Assembly (NCBI GenBank): GCA_002842285.1
Contig: PHCJ01000027.1
Span: 1-51,842 of the forward strand
Origin: Betaproteobacteria bacterium HGW-Betaproteobacteria-22
Lineage (GTDB): Bacteria > Pseudomonadota > Gammaproteobacteria > Burkholderiales > Methylophilaceae
Direction: 5' to 3'
DNA: 51,842 nucleotides
In this document: one piece after another, positions 1-7,623 of the stretch
How positions within the stretch are numbered: position 1 is the first letter of the stretch
How the letters are laid out: the number at the start of each line of letters is the position of its first letter
Notes under the pieces: generated by a model
What the model was told of the DNA's origin: nothing
Database searches by the model: none
The model's input: only the letters and a program-made list of their open reading frames with translations
Translations under genes and position numbers: made by a program

Positions 1-81
1 CGCCCTCATTCAGCCATTGGTGGGATACCACCGAGAAAACTGATTGAGCGTGATTTAACCTCTACTTCTAGCTGTGGCTAA
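1..81 (+). CDS. IS3-family transposase OrfB, C-terminal fragment
   Basis: An open frame from the first base reads RPHSAIGGIPPRKLIE and ends at a TAA (79-81), 26 residues in all. The RPHSAIGG...P motif is the typical C-terminal end of IS3-family DDE transposases (IS407-like group). The catalytic part lies outside the window. The stop falls 16 bp inside the IS terminus, as expected for such elements. Confidence 0.85.
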   Translation, partial: RPHSAIGGIPPRKLIERDLTSTSSCG

Positions 82-97
82 ATATGGGGGGATTACA
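1..97 (+). mobile_element. Right end of an IS3-family element
   Basis: This is the 3' end of an insertion sequence. It holds the last codons of its transposase OrfB (stop at 79-81) and a terminal inverted repeat; read inward on the minus strand the end is TGTAATCCCCCCATATTTAG. The same 12-base terminus (TGTAATCCCCCC) opens the IS that begins at 51746, so both belong to one IS type, in the same orientation. The element ends at 97; tnsB coding sequence resumes at 98. If the target duplication is 4 bp it would be aaac at 98-101, but the other end lies outside the window. Confidence 0.85.
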
Positions 98-1195
98 AAA
101 CAATGCTACTTTTGCTGTTTCCCACGAAGGTCCGTTTAAACATACATGAAACCCTACAACAGCAGTAGACCAAACATCAACAACAATATAAACAATTGGT
201 CTTCCGATAATCCAAGCTCTATTAATACTACTTCTTAAATAGATATCGCCTATGGTGGAGTCAATCGCGTAACGATGCCCTGGTCCTGCTATACCCTCCC
301 ATGCATGTCCAGAAAGCCCTCGAGAATTTCTCGTAAAGTGTCCTGCTGTAGTTTTTGCGATTAGTCGATCTAGTTCAGAAGTGCAGGATTCAATTATGTA
401 ACGTACTTGTCTTTGATTAGGAAAACTGCCTTGGGGTGGCATGACTGCTACCCTGCCATCTATTTTTTGTATATATTTATTTACATAAACCTTTTCTATA
501 ATTTGATCATACATTTCTTGAAACGATGGCTTTGGATTTGGTATTCGGTCATACGCCGCAATTATCTTGACTCTATCTTCTGCTGTAACACCCGATTGCG
601 GAAAATCTTCTGTACCACCAACTTTGACAATATTAGTTTTTGGACCAACTTTATTCCCACCTTCTGTGAATGGCCGTTTAACTCCTGGAGCCCCAGACAT
701 ATCATATCTATCATGAAGTGATCCAGCTTCAAACCCATGAACGCATAGCAGTTTGAATAATTTATATACATAAACTCTAGAGCACTTATGAAGTTTAATT
801 GCATTAGAGACGAGTTCTCCAAGCCCCCTAGATGAATATAAGGCATCGCATAATTTGTCATGCTTGAAAAAATCAGTCATAACTTTTACACGTTGCTGAT
901 AAATTTTCTTAGATTTTTCATCTAAATCCTCAGGCTGCCTTCTAAGTTGCGGATCAACTTCTAATTCAATGATTTTTAAAATGCCAGTACTGTGTAAATC
1001 TAAGAGAATCTCTCTAGGAACCGGTTTTAAAATAGATTGGGAATGAATACTTTTTTTCGGTTCTGATTCATTCTTTTCAGGAATACCGGCTAAGAAAACT
1101 ACTTCACTTTCTGATGAAGATGCAACTACCCTCCAAAAGCCTTTATGTTCAACGTTATCTATTTTTAAGACAGAGTTAAATATTATTAAAGACAT
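98..1195 (-). pseudogene. tnsB: Tn7-like transposase TnsB, truncated by IS
   Basis: TnsB is the DDE transposase that cuts the 3' ends of Tn7-like elements and joins them to target. About 366 native residues remain; full-length TnsB is about 700. The N-terminal DNA-binding part and the start of the RNase H-like core are present: the first catalytic Asp in YAIDST, then IIGRPIVYIVVDVWS and PSWETAK. The IS at 1-97 interrupts the frame just after VALF and adds nine foreign residues before a stop at 68. The second Asp and the Glu are missing, so the product cannot be catalytic. The start is the ATG at 1195 with AGGGAG just upstream; it overlaps the tnsA stop, showing translational coupling. Confidence 0.85.
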
Positions 1196-2096
1196 GATGA
1201 TCTCCCTGCAACAACAGGATTTTGCAGCCAAAAATCTTCATAACTTAATAAATTTATTTGACTAAGAGGTGTCGGTTTTCGCCTCAGATTAATTGGAATA
1301 ACCCCTTTCCAAACGCCTTGCCAAAAAACTTTTTGAGCTATTCCTTGAGAAACATTGAGGGCGTCTTCTAATAACAATAATATCTTTGACAAAGGCATTT
1401 CATTCATTAAGGGTATAAGATTCATAGCTTTGGTAATTAAATCCTTATCAACCATACTGTCTGAAATTGCATAAGGCGCATAGGTTTTAAGAGTCACTGC
1501 AACCGACTTACAGTAAACTTCGGGCGTTATTAATAGCCAATTTACTCCCTGTATAGTCCAATATTCTCGTTCTAGTTGTAATAAATTTATTTGCCTTTCT
1601 GATAACTGGTCAGATGCTTTGTCTTTGACACTTAGCGCTAACAACTGATATCCCGCAATTGGATCCTTAATTGTCACCAACAAATCGGTAGTCATAACCC
1701 AATCAACTGCCTCACCATTTTTTTTAACCCTAGGATGTGAAATCCCAAGAGAATTTGCAATCTCAAGCGTTCCTTTTGTGTTTTTAGATAACTTACTAAC
1801 AAGGTAAGTAGATATATCACATGGATGCTCTAATAAATTCAATGGATATTGCTCGCGAACATCACAGACATTGGGCAACATTTGTGCAAAGCAAAATACA
1901 GCAAACTCTGTGTCTGATAAAAAATCCATCGATCTTCCGAATAGATTGTTATTCTGAATTCTAGACTTCCCCATACTTCCAGGATCAGCCCGAGTAATTT
2001 GGTGCCATGAGGTATAGTTAGCCCCAAGCCCCTCTCCACGATTCTTTTTTTCCAGCTTTTCAATAAAGTTGGCGTAAATTTCCTACCCTTCCTCAT
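1186..2096 (-). pseudogene. tnsA: Tn7-like endonuclease TnsA, split by a frameshift at a 7-A run
   Basis: TnsA nicks the 5' ends of Tn7-like transposons. The ATG at 2096 has a GAGGAG ribosome site 8 bases upstream and gives MRKGRKFTPTLLKSWKK. The frame is then lost at a run of seven A (plus-strand T at 2045-2051). Slipping one base back restores a frame that reads through ADPGSMGKSRIQ into a 262-residue frame ending at 1186. The joined protein would be about 303 residues, near the family size. Likely active-site residues, numbered from MGKSRIQ, are E41 (REQYPL), D97 (TTDLL) and K117 (SVKDK). The break may be a decay mutation or a site of ribosomal or polymerase slippage; the rest of the frame is intact. 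Confidence 0.75.
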
Positions 2097-2172
2097 AACA
2101 TAACTCCTCGTTTCACAGACACAAATATGCCCATAAAATATTTAAAAATAAATTTAGCGAATAGAGGGGGTG

Positions 2173-2275
2173 TTGACACGAAAACAAAGGCGTGTAGAAT
2201 TGAGATTCGAAATGTCATTATGGGCTCACCCCCATTTTGCAAGAACGCCAAAGTCTGCAAACTTTGGCTTTTTTG
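2173..2275 (+). ncRNA. Candidate small RNA with its own promoter and terminator
   Basis: A consensus -35 TTGACA (2173-2178) is followed after 16 bp by a good -10 TAGAAT (2195-2200). About 70 bases downstream is a strong terminator: GCCAAAGT (2247-2254), a 6-base loop, ACTTTGGC (2261-2268), then six T. No convincing reading frame lies between them, so a transcript of roughly 2207-2275 is predicted. It points away from tnsA and lies between tnsA and the end repeats of the Tn7-like element. I do not recognise the RNA. It could also be a leader left from a lost gene. Confidence 0.45.
2247..2275 (+). terminator. Rho-independent terminator
   Basis: A perfect 8-bp stem (GCCAAAGT / ACTTTGGC) with a 6-base loop is followed by a T-run. 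No plus-strand gene precedes it, so it most likely ends the candidate RNA starting near 2207. Confidence 0.7.
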
Positions 2276-2560
2276 TTTTAAGATTTCATAACTTCTCCTT
2301 TTTCAATTTACTAAATGTAAACAAAAAAAAAGATGATTGTCAATTCTAGTTTTTTATTAACCTATTGTTTATAAACATTTTTTATCCCTTATATGGGATA
2401 TTTCATAGTGATAATTAATTGGTGTCTATAAATTCAAAATTGCCTGTTTGGTTTAGCTAGAAATTCCACTGAGAAGAATCCAATTTATGGAGATTGAAGT
2501 ATTCAATTTGCCACTTCTGTGAGTATTTACAATATATCAATAAAATAATTAAGGGACTTT

Positions 2561-2620
2561 GTTAACAACTTAAATGTACTGTTAACAACTTTAATGCAAT
2601 GTTAACGACTTTAATGTCAA
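2561..2620. repeat. Three tandem 20-bp repeats, probable TnsB-binding sites
   Basis: Three head-to-tail units of exactly 20 bp all begin GTTAAC and share ACTTWAATG: 2561-2580, 2581-2600 (GTTAACAACTTTAATGCAAT) and 2601-2620. Tn7-like elements carry arrays of about 20-22-bp TnsB sites at their ends, and this array lies upstream of tnsA at the expected element end. The exact terminus was not resolved; it must lie between the array and the rpoH control region. The rest of 2097-2560 holds only the RNA candidate and two short palindromes (2366-2377 and 2383-2400). Confidence 0.6.
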
Positions 2621-2656
2621 AGAATAGAATTGTGATCAACTGGAACTTTCCTCATC

Positions 2657-2681
2657 TAGCACTCTCAAATCAAGAGTGCTA
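2657..2681. promoter_or_regulatory. CIRCE element (HrcA operator) of rpoH
   Basis: TAGCACTC, nine bases, GAGTGCTA matches the CIRCE consensus (TTAGCACTC-N9-GAGTGCTAA) in all but the first base. It sits 29 bp before the rpoH start, where bound HrcA would block transcription. A -10-like CATCTA (2653-2658) overlaps its left arm, with a possible -35 TTGTGA at 2630-2635. A sigma-32-like CCTCATCT (2650-2657) is also present. Confidence 0.8.
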
Positions 2682-2710
2682 AAATAAGCCATCAAGGAGG
2701 ACGAACATCA

Positions 2711-3568
2711 ATGACTCATGCTTTAACAGTACCTGCATTAAAAGCAGGAGATAGCCTAGACCATTACGCTAGACTCATTAAAGCGCATCCTATTCTTTCC
2801 GCAGAAGAAGAATATACCCTGGCGACAAAGTTCAAGAAAGAAAACGACTTGGAAGCAGCTCGCCTACTGATTGTGTCACATTTGCGCCTGGTAGCCAGCA
2901 TTGCCAGAGGCTACATGGGCTACGGTTTACCCCAGGCTGACCTGATTCAAGAAGGAAACATTGGCCTAATGAAGGCCGTTAAACGCTTCGACCCTGAACG
3001 CGGAGTTCGTTTAGTTTCATTCGCAATGCATTGGATTAAAGCTGAAATTCATGAATATATTGTGCGCAACTGGCGCTTGGTAAAAATTGCCACAACCAAG
3101 GCGCAGCGCAAACTTTTCTTTAACCTGCGTAGCATGAAATCAGACATCAACACCATGCAGCCGGAAGAAGTTACACGCATCGCGCGTGAACTCAATGTAA
3201 AACCAGAAGAAGTGATGGAAATGGAATCTCGCCTGAACGGTCACGAGATATCGCTCGAGGCTAATGTTGATGATGACGGTGATGATCAATACAGCCCAAT
3301 TGCTTATCTGCAAGATGAAAGCCTGTCACCACCAGAAGCATTGGAAGCAAAACAGTTTGAAATGGCCGAAAGTACTGGTCTTGCCAACGCGCTTGCAAAT
3401 TTAGATGACAGAAGCCGTCGCGTAGTCGAGGCGCGCTGGCTACAGGAAGGCAGCAGCAAAACATTGCACGAACTTGCAGACGAGTTTGGTGTTTCAGCAG
3501 AGCGCATACGACAAATCGAACAAAAAGCGATGCAAAAAATGAAAACGCTAATGCTGACAAACCGCTAA
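2711..3568 (+). CDS. rpoH: Heat-shock sigma factor RpoH (sigma-32)
   Basis: RpoH directs RNA polymerase to heat-shock promoters. The 285-residue length is normal. Region 2 is clear (LIQEGNIGLMKAVKRFDPERG, with SFAMHWIKAEI as region 2.4), followed by the RpoH-box signature QRKLFFNLR, and a C-terminal region-4 HTH (LADEFGVSAERIRQIEQKA). The ATG follows AAGGAGG by about 8 bases. The CIRCE site upstream implies HrcA repression, tying the two heat-shock circuits. The Tn7-like element ends directly upstream, so the original 5' neighbour has been displaced. A terminator at 3643-3668 follows. Confidence 0.95.
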   Translation: MTHALTVPALKAGDSLDHYARLIKAHPILSAEEEYTLATKFKKENDLEAARLLIVSHLRLVASIARGYMGYGLPQADLIQEGNIGLMKAVKRFDPERGVRLVSFAMHWIKAEIHEYIVRNWRLVKIATTKAQRKLFFNLRSMKSDINTMQPEEVTRIARELNVKPEEVMEMESRLNGHEISLEANVDDDGDDQYSPIAYLQDESLSPPEALEAKQFEMAESTGLANALANLDDRSRRVVEARWLQEGSSKTLHELADEFGVSAERIRQIEQKAMQKMKTLMLTNR

Positions 3569-3642
3569 TTTTGCTACGTTAGCTCGGCGCGTAGTCACAA
3601 CAAAAAGACTTTCGCACGGAATATCGGCTAAATATTGCTAAC

Positions 3643-3668
3643 AAAAAGGCTGCTCTCGCAGCCTTTTT
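3643..3668. terminator. Bidirectional terminator between rpoH and the dynamin-like gene
   Basis: AAAAAGGCTGC (3643-3653), loop tctc, GCAGCCTTTTT (3658-3668). The A-run and T-run flank the stem symmetrically, so it can serve both convergent genes. Confidence 0.85.
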
Positions 3669-3704
3669 AAGTTCTGTTAAGCCAACGCTAAATCGTCACA
3701 ACCA

Positions 3705-5663
3705 TTAAGCAGCCACAGCGTCGTCCGGCGCTTCAAAAGCGAGTGCATTTTTCATGTGCATACGCAGGACACTCAAATCGTCCAACTGCACTTGGATACT
3801 TTTCTCAATCGCCTCCAATTCAGAAATACGATCCTCCAATGTGTCAGTGGCTTTATAGATACGCTTGATGCTTTCCAAACGTCTACGCAACTGCAACTGA
3901 TGTTCGCGCACCTGAGATTCCATAGGCGCAATCACTGCCTTTAACCAATTCTCAATATCGCGATTAGCCACTTCAAACACATGAATTACACGACTCGCCA
4001 GTGTTTCAAAAAAGCGGCTGGTTAGCGTCATTTTCTCATGTGCAATCATATTAAAAGCTGTGTTGAACTGCTCTTTATACGCACGCTCCAATTTTGATAC
4101 CTCTTTTTGGTAGCGCAAGGTAGAGAACACTGGCGGCTCAGATTTCCGCAAACCATGTTCTTTAGAAAACTTCTCGTACATAACATCCATCATCTGTTTG
4201 ATTTCATCAATCTGTGCATCAGAAGAAACTAAACGATTTTTGAGCTCGCTAAAAAAATTATCCATTGCCACACGCATGGTTTTGGTGAAGTTTGCATCCA
4301 CCATGGTTTCACGTGTGCCATGCACGTGCGCCTTGAGTGACTCCATCCCCAACAGAGTGAACAAACGGTTTGTATGTTGTGAAAATATACTACGCAAGGC
4401 TTGGAATCGTTGCAGGCCTTTCTCAAAGTTCTCTTTATCAACTTTGACCTTATTCATCATGTGCTCAACGACGTCTTCGTTCTTGCCTCGAAGGCCACGA
4501 AGCTCGCCTAACTGTTCTTTTACGCCTGAGATTCTGGCATCTAAAATCACATGGGAGTTGGCAATTAAATCTTCTATCTCATTCTGCGTGTTATCACGCA
4601 CGATTTCTTTCTTGGAGGGAATTAGTTCATTTGACAGCGCTTTCTCTAATTCAAGCACGCGGCTTCTTTCAAGTAACGCCTCATCGCCACTCACTTTGGC
4701 TAGCAGGCCTTTTTGCGCAGAAACAGGATAAATCTGATTAGTTTCAAGCCCGAGCAAATCCGCACTGGTCCTAACCTGCTTGGTCAGCTCCTGCTGTATG
4801 TCATGTTCATTCTTAAGCTCATCCCAAAGGCCATCAATTTTATTCAGTACAGCCAAACGGCCTTTTTGCTTCCAGCGTGTACCGCTGATATATTGACGCC
4901 ACACATCGATTTCAGATTTAGTCACCCCTGTGTCAGCCGCCAGAATAAACAGCACCGCGTGAGCATTGGGCAACATATTGAGCGTGAGCTCCGGCTCAGT
5001 ACCGATTGCATTTAAGCCTGGCGTATCCAGAATTACCAAACCCTGCTCCAATAATGGATGCGGGAAGTTAATCATGGCATAGCGCCAGCAGGGCACATCA
5101 ATGGTGCCATCTTTGTTTACACTCAGCGCATCATCTGCGCTATTGGGGTCAAACAGACCATATCTTTCAGCCTCCTGCACGGTAACAGGCTTGGTGCTGC
5201 TGACTTCTTTAAAAGCATTCACCATGCTCTCGTTTGAGTCAACGTCAAATGTGACCGTTTTCCACTCATCAGGATAACGCTTGTATTCAGAAGTTGTCGC
5301 ATCTGAAAGGCGCGTTTCAATCGGTAACATCATGATTGAGGTCGGCTTAGATTTGTCATATAGCAATTCGGTCGGGCACATGGTGGTGCGGCCCGCGCTG
5401 GACGGCAAAAGGCGTGTGCCATAGCCCGCGAAGAAAATCGCGTTGATCAACTCGGACTTTCCGCGAGAAAACTCCGCAACAAATGCAACATTTAACTTAT
5501 CTTCACGCAGGCGGTCCAGCAACTGCTGTATGCGCTGATCCACTTGCGCGTCATTAAGCTCCTGCTCATTGAGCCAGCTACGGTAATCGCATATGGTATC
5601 TACCAGCGCTTTTCGCCACTCTGAGTATGCTGCAAATTGATGTGATAATTTATTATCTGCCAT
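3705..5663 (-). CDS. Bacterial dynamin-like GTPase
   Basis: This is a membrane-remodelling-type large GTPase of 652 residues. The G1 loop AEFSRGKS (residues 63-70), a G2 candidate GRTTMCPTE (91-99), G3 DTPG and G4 NKID are all present. They are followed by a long alpha-helical, coiled-coil half (about 340-650) as in the dynamin-like family. No transmembrane segment is obvious. The ATG at 5663 (MADNKLSH) has GAGGACC upstream and is preferred to a start four codons earlier. The gene stands alone, convergent with rpoH. Such proteins are linked to membrane surveillance or stress tolerance; its specific role here is unknown. Confidence 0.8.
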   Translation of the reverse strand: MADNKLSHQFAAYSEWRKALVDTICDYRSWLNEQELNDAQVDQRIQQLLDRLREDKLNVAFVAEFSRGKSELINAIFFAGYGTRLLPSSAGRTTMCPTELLYDKSKPTSIMMLPIETRLSDATTSEYKRYPDEWKTVTFDVDSNESMVNAFKEVSSTKPVTVQEAERYGLFDPNSADDALSVNKDGTIDVPCWRYAMINFPHPLLEQGLVILDTPGLNAIGTEPELTLNMLPNAHAVLFILAADTGVTKSEIDVWRQYISGTRWKQKGRLAVLNKIDGLWDELKNEHDIQQELTKQVRTSADLLGLETNQIYPVSAQKGLLAKVSGDEALLERSRVLELEKALSNELIPSKKEIVRDNTQNEIEDLIANSHVILDARISGVKEQLGELRGLRGKNEDVVEHMMNKVKVDKENFEKGLQRFQALRSIFSQHTNRLFTLLGMESLKAHVHGTRETMVDANFTKTMRVAMDNFFSELKNRLVSSDAQIDEIKQMMDVMYEKFSKEHGLRKSEPPVFSTLRYQKEVSKLERAYKEQFNTAFNMIAHEKMTLTSRFFETLASRVIHVFEVANRDIENWLKAVIAPMESQVREHQLQLRRRLESIKRIYKATDTLEDRISELEAIEKSIQVQLDDLSVLRMHMKNALAFEAPDDAVAA

Positions 5664-5853
5664 GATGGTCCTCAAACCACTTTTAGGTAGTGTAACTTTA
5701 TCACTCTTAGTTGAATATGCAAATAAATCGACTCACTATTAGCCGACTATTATTTAAAATTCTGACAAACGGTTAGTTATTAAATATAAACGGCCTCCTT
5801 CAGCATTACCTGAGATTGACGCCATTCTGTTATTATCTTATTTTTTACAAATC

Positions 5854-6246
5854 ATGCTAATCACCGTGAGTAAAAACAGCCACCACGCCCCCATGCCTGT
5901 CGACATTAAATTACACCAGAACTCGCGTCTGCTGGAAATTAAATTTGATAACAATACAGAATGCATGCTTTCTTGCGAGTTTCTGCGCGTGTACTCCCCT
6001 TCAGCAGAAGTGCGCGGACACGGGCATGGTCAGGAAGTCCTTCAAATTGATAAAGAAGATGTCAATATCATCGCCATTGCACCGGTCGGCAACTATGCCA
6101 TCAAACTTACCTTTAGCGATGGGCATGATACCGGATTATATTCATGGGATTACCTGTATGATCTGGCACAGAACTACGATGCACTTTGGCTGGAATATAT
6201 TGGCAAGCTGGATGCTGCAGGGCACCCTCGCAAACACATTACATAA
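5854..6246 (+). CDS. DUF971 (GBBH-like N-terminal domain) protein
   Basis: A 130-residue protein with the DUF971 pattern: [30 protein letters not shown], the [14 protein letters not shown]-type strand and [15 protein letters not shown]. This small domain is also found at the N terminus of gamma-butyrobetaine hydroxylase, and often stands alone near Fe-S or ubiquinone genes. It precedes ubiE by 13 bp and is probably co-transcribed with ubiE-ubiJ-ubiB. The function of the free-standing form is not established. A start at MPVDIKL (5893) is also possible. The 178-bp gap before it is AT-rich and would hold the operon promoter. Confidence 0.85.
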   Translation: MLITVSKNSHHAPMPVDIKLHQNSRLLEIKFDNNTECMLSCEFLRVYSPSAEVRGHGHGQEVLQIDKEDVNIIAIAPVGNYAIKLTFSDGHDTGLYSWDYLYDLAQNYDALWLEYIGKLDAAGHPRKHIT

Positions 6247-6259
6247 GCATAAAATCATA

Positions 6260-7000
6260 ATGATGACAGAACAAAAAACACACTTTGGCTTTAAAACGGT
6301 TGAAGAAAGTGAAAAGGCTAAAAAAGTGGCTGAGGTTTTTCACTCGGTCGCAAATAAATATGACCTGATGAATGACGTGATGTCTGCCGGACTGCACCGC
6401 AGCTGGAAGCGCTTTGCAGTTAGCGTCAGTGGTGTGCGGCCTGGTGATAAGGTGCTGGATATTGCGGGCGGCAGTGGTGATCTTTCTAAACTGTTTGCTA
6501 AACAAGTAGGTGCGGAAAGCCAGGTCATACTGACGGACATTAATGCTTCCATGCTGGGGGTAGGGCGAGATCGTTTGATTGATGCGGGCTTGAGCGTGCA
6601 GGCTTTGCAATGTGATGCTGAAAAGCTCCCTTTTCCTGACCAGTATTTTGATTGCGCAATTGTTGCCTTTGGCTTGCGCAACATGACGCACAAAGACCGT
6701 GCGCTGGCCGAAATGCAGCGCGTACTCAAAGTAGGCGGCAGGCTACTGGTGCTGGAGTTTTCTAAGGTTTGGCAGCCCTTATCAAAAGTTTATGATGCAT
6801 ACTCATTCAAGTTGCTGCCTTTAATGGGAAAGCTGCTCGCTAAAGATGCAGAAAGCTATCAGTACCTGGCCGAGTCGATACGCATGCACCCTGACCAGGA
6901 AACATTGAAACGGATGATGATAGAGGCTGGATTGAGCAAGGTGGATTATTACAACCTGTCCGCGGGCGTCGTGGCACTGCATAAAGGTTACAAAACCTGA
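6260..7000 (+). CDS. ubiE: Ubiquinone/menaquinone C-methyltransferase UbiE
   Basis: UbiE transfers a methyl group from S-adenosylmethionine to the ring carbon of demethylated quinone precursors. The 246-residue protein aligns in memory with E. coli UbiE along its length: [26 protein letters not shown], the SAM motif [26 protein letters not shown]-type [12 protein letters not shown] and the end [17 protein letters not shown]. The upstream in-frame extension has no family match, so the start is set at MMTEQ (6260) or the next ATG. It overlaps ubiJ by one base. Confidence 0.95.
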   Translation: MMTEQKTHFGFKTVEESEKAKKVAEVFHSVANKYDLMNDVMSAGLHRSWKRFAVSVSGVRPGDKVLDIAGGSGDLSKLFAKQVGAESQVILTDINASMLGVGRDRLIDAGLSVQALQCDAEKLPFPDQYFDCAIVAFGLRNMTHKDRALAEMQRVLKVGGRLLVLEFSKVWQPLSKVYDAYSFKLLPLMGKLLAKDAESYQYLAESIRMHPDQETLKRMMIEAGLSKVDYYNLSAGVVALHKGYKT

Positions 7001-7617
7001 TGTTTAAAGTGCTTTCCACTCAGGCATTGCAACACATTATTGCACAAAACAGCTGGGCAAGTGGTCTATTGTCGCCATTTGCGGGAAAAACCGTGCAGCT
7101 TCGTGTCCCGCCTGTGCAAACTTCGCTTGTGATACTGGAAAACGGCAGTTTGGCAACCGCTGGCGAAACCCAAACAGCAGACGCCTGCATTGCCATCCCC
7201 GCCAGTCTATTACCTAGACTGATGGCTAAAGATGAAACAGCAAAGCTCGAAATTGCAGTTTCCGGTGACACCGAACTCGCCACTACGCTGGCAAAAGTGT
7301 TATCACACTTACGCTGGGATGTTGAAGACGATCTAAGCAAACTTATTGGTGACGTGCCCGCATACAGGCTAAGCAACATGGGGCGTAGTGCTATGAAAAC
7401 TCTCAAAGCCGGTGTAAGTAACTCTGCACACATGCTGAGTGAGTACTGGCAAGAAGAAAAACCCATGCTCGCAAAAAAACGCCATGTGGAGCAGTTTAAT
7501 CTAGAGGTTGATACCTTACGCAGTGATGTTGCAAGACTGGAAAAAAGACTGAACAAACTCGTAAAACACATCAACACCCAAACCCACTTTAACCAAAATA
7601 CAACAGATAGCGTTTAA
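7000..7617 (+). CDS. ubiJ: Ubiquinone biosynthesis accessory factor UbiJ (SCP2 domain)
   Basis: A 205-residue protein sitting between ubiE and ubiB, the conserved place of UbiJ. The N-terminal half is an SCP2-like lipid-binding fold (IPASLLPRLMAKDETAKLEIAV, then the DTELATTLAKVL segment). The C-terminal part is a coiled coil (NLEVDTLRSDVARLEKRLNKL). In E. coli UbiJ works with UbiK in the soluble Ubi complex for aerobic ubiquinone synthesis. The start ATG overlaps the ubiE stop (TGATG). The assignment relies on position plus fold rather than strong sequence identity. Confidence 0.85.
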   Translation: MFKVLSTQALQHIIAQNSWASGLLSPFAGKTVQLRVPPVQTSLVILENGSLATAGETQTADACIAIPASLLPRLMAKDETAKLEIAVSGDTELATTLAKVLSHLRWDVEDDLSKLIGDVPAYRLSNMGRSAMKTLKAGVSNSAHMLSEYWQEEKPMLAKKRHVEQFNLEVDTLRSDVARLEKRLNKLVKHINTQTHFNQNTTDSV

Positions 7618-7623
7618 TCAGTG

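Noticed and set aside
2097-2710. CRISPR array or CRISPR-associated Tn7 (CAST) remnant
   Set aside because: The only repeats are three contiguous 20-bp units without spacers, and no cas gene is present in the window.
3261-3560. Minus-strand frames antisense to rpoH
   Set aside because: Shadow frames of a well-supported sigma factor gene, with no independent signals.
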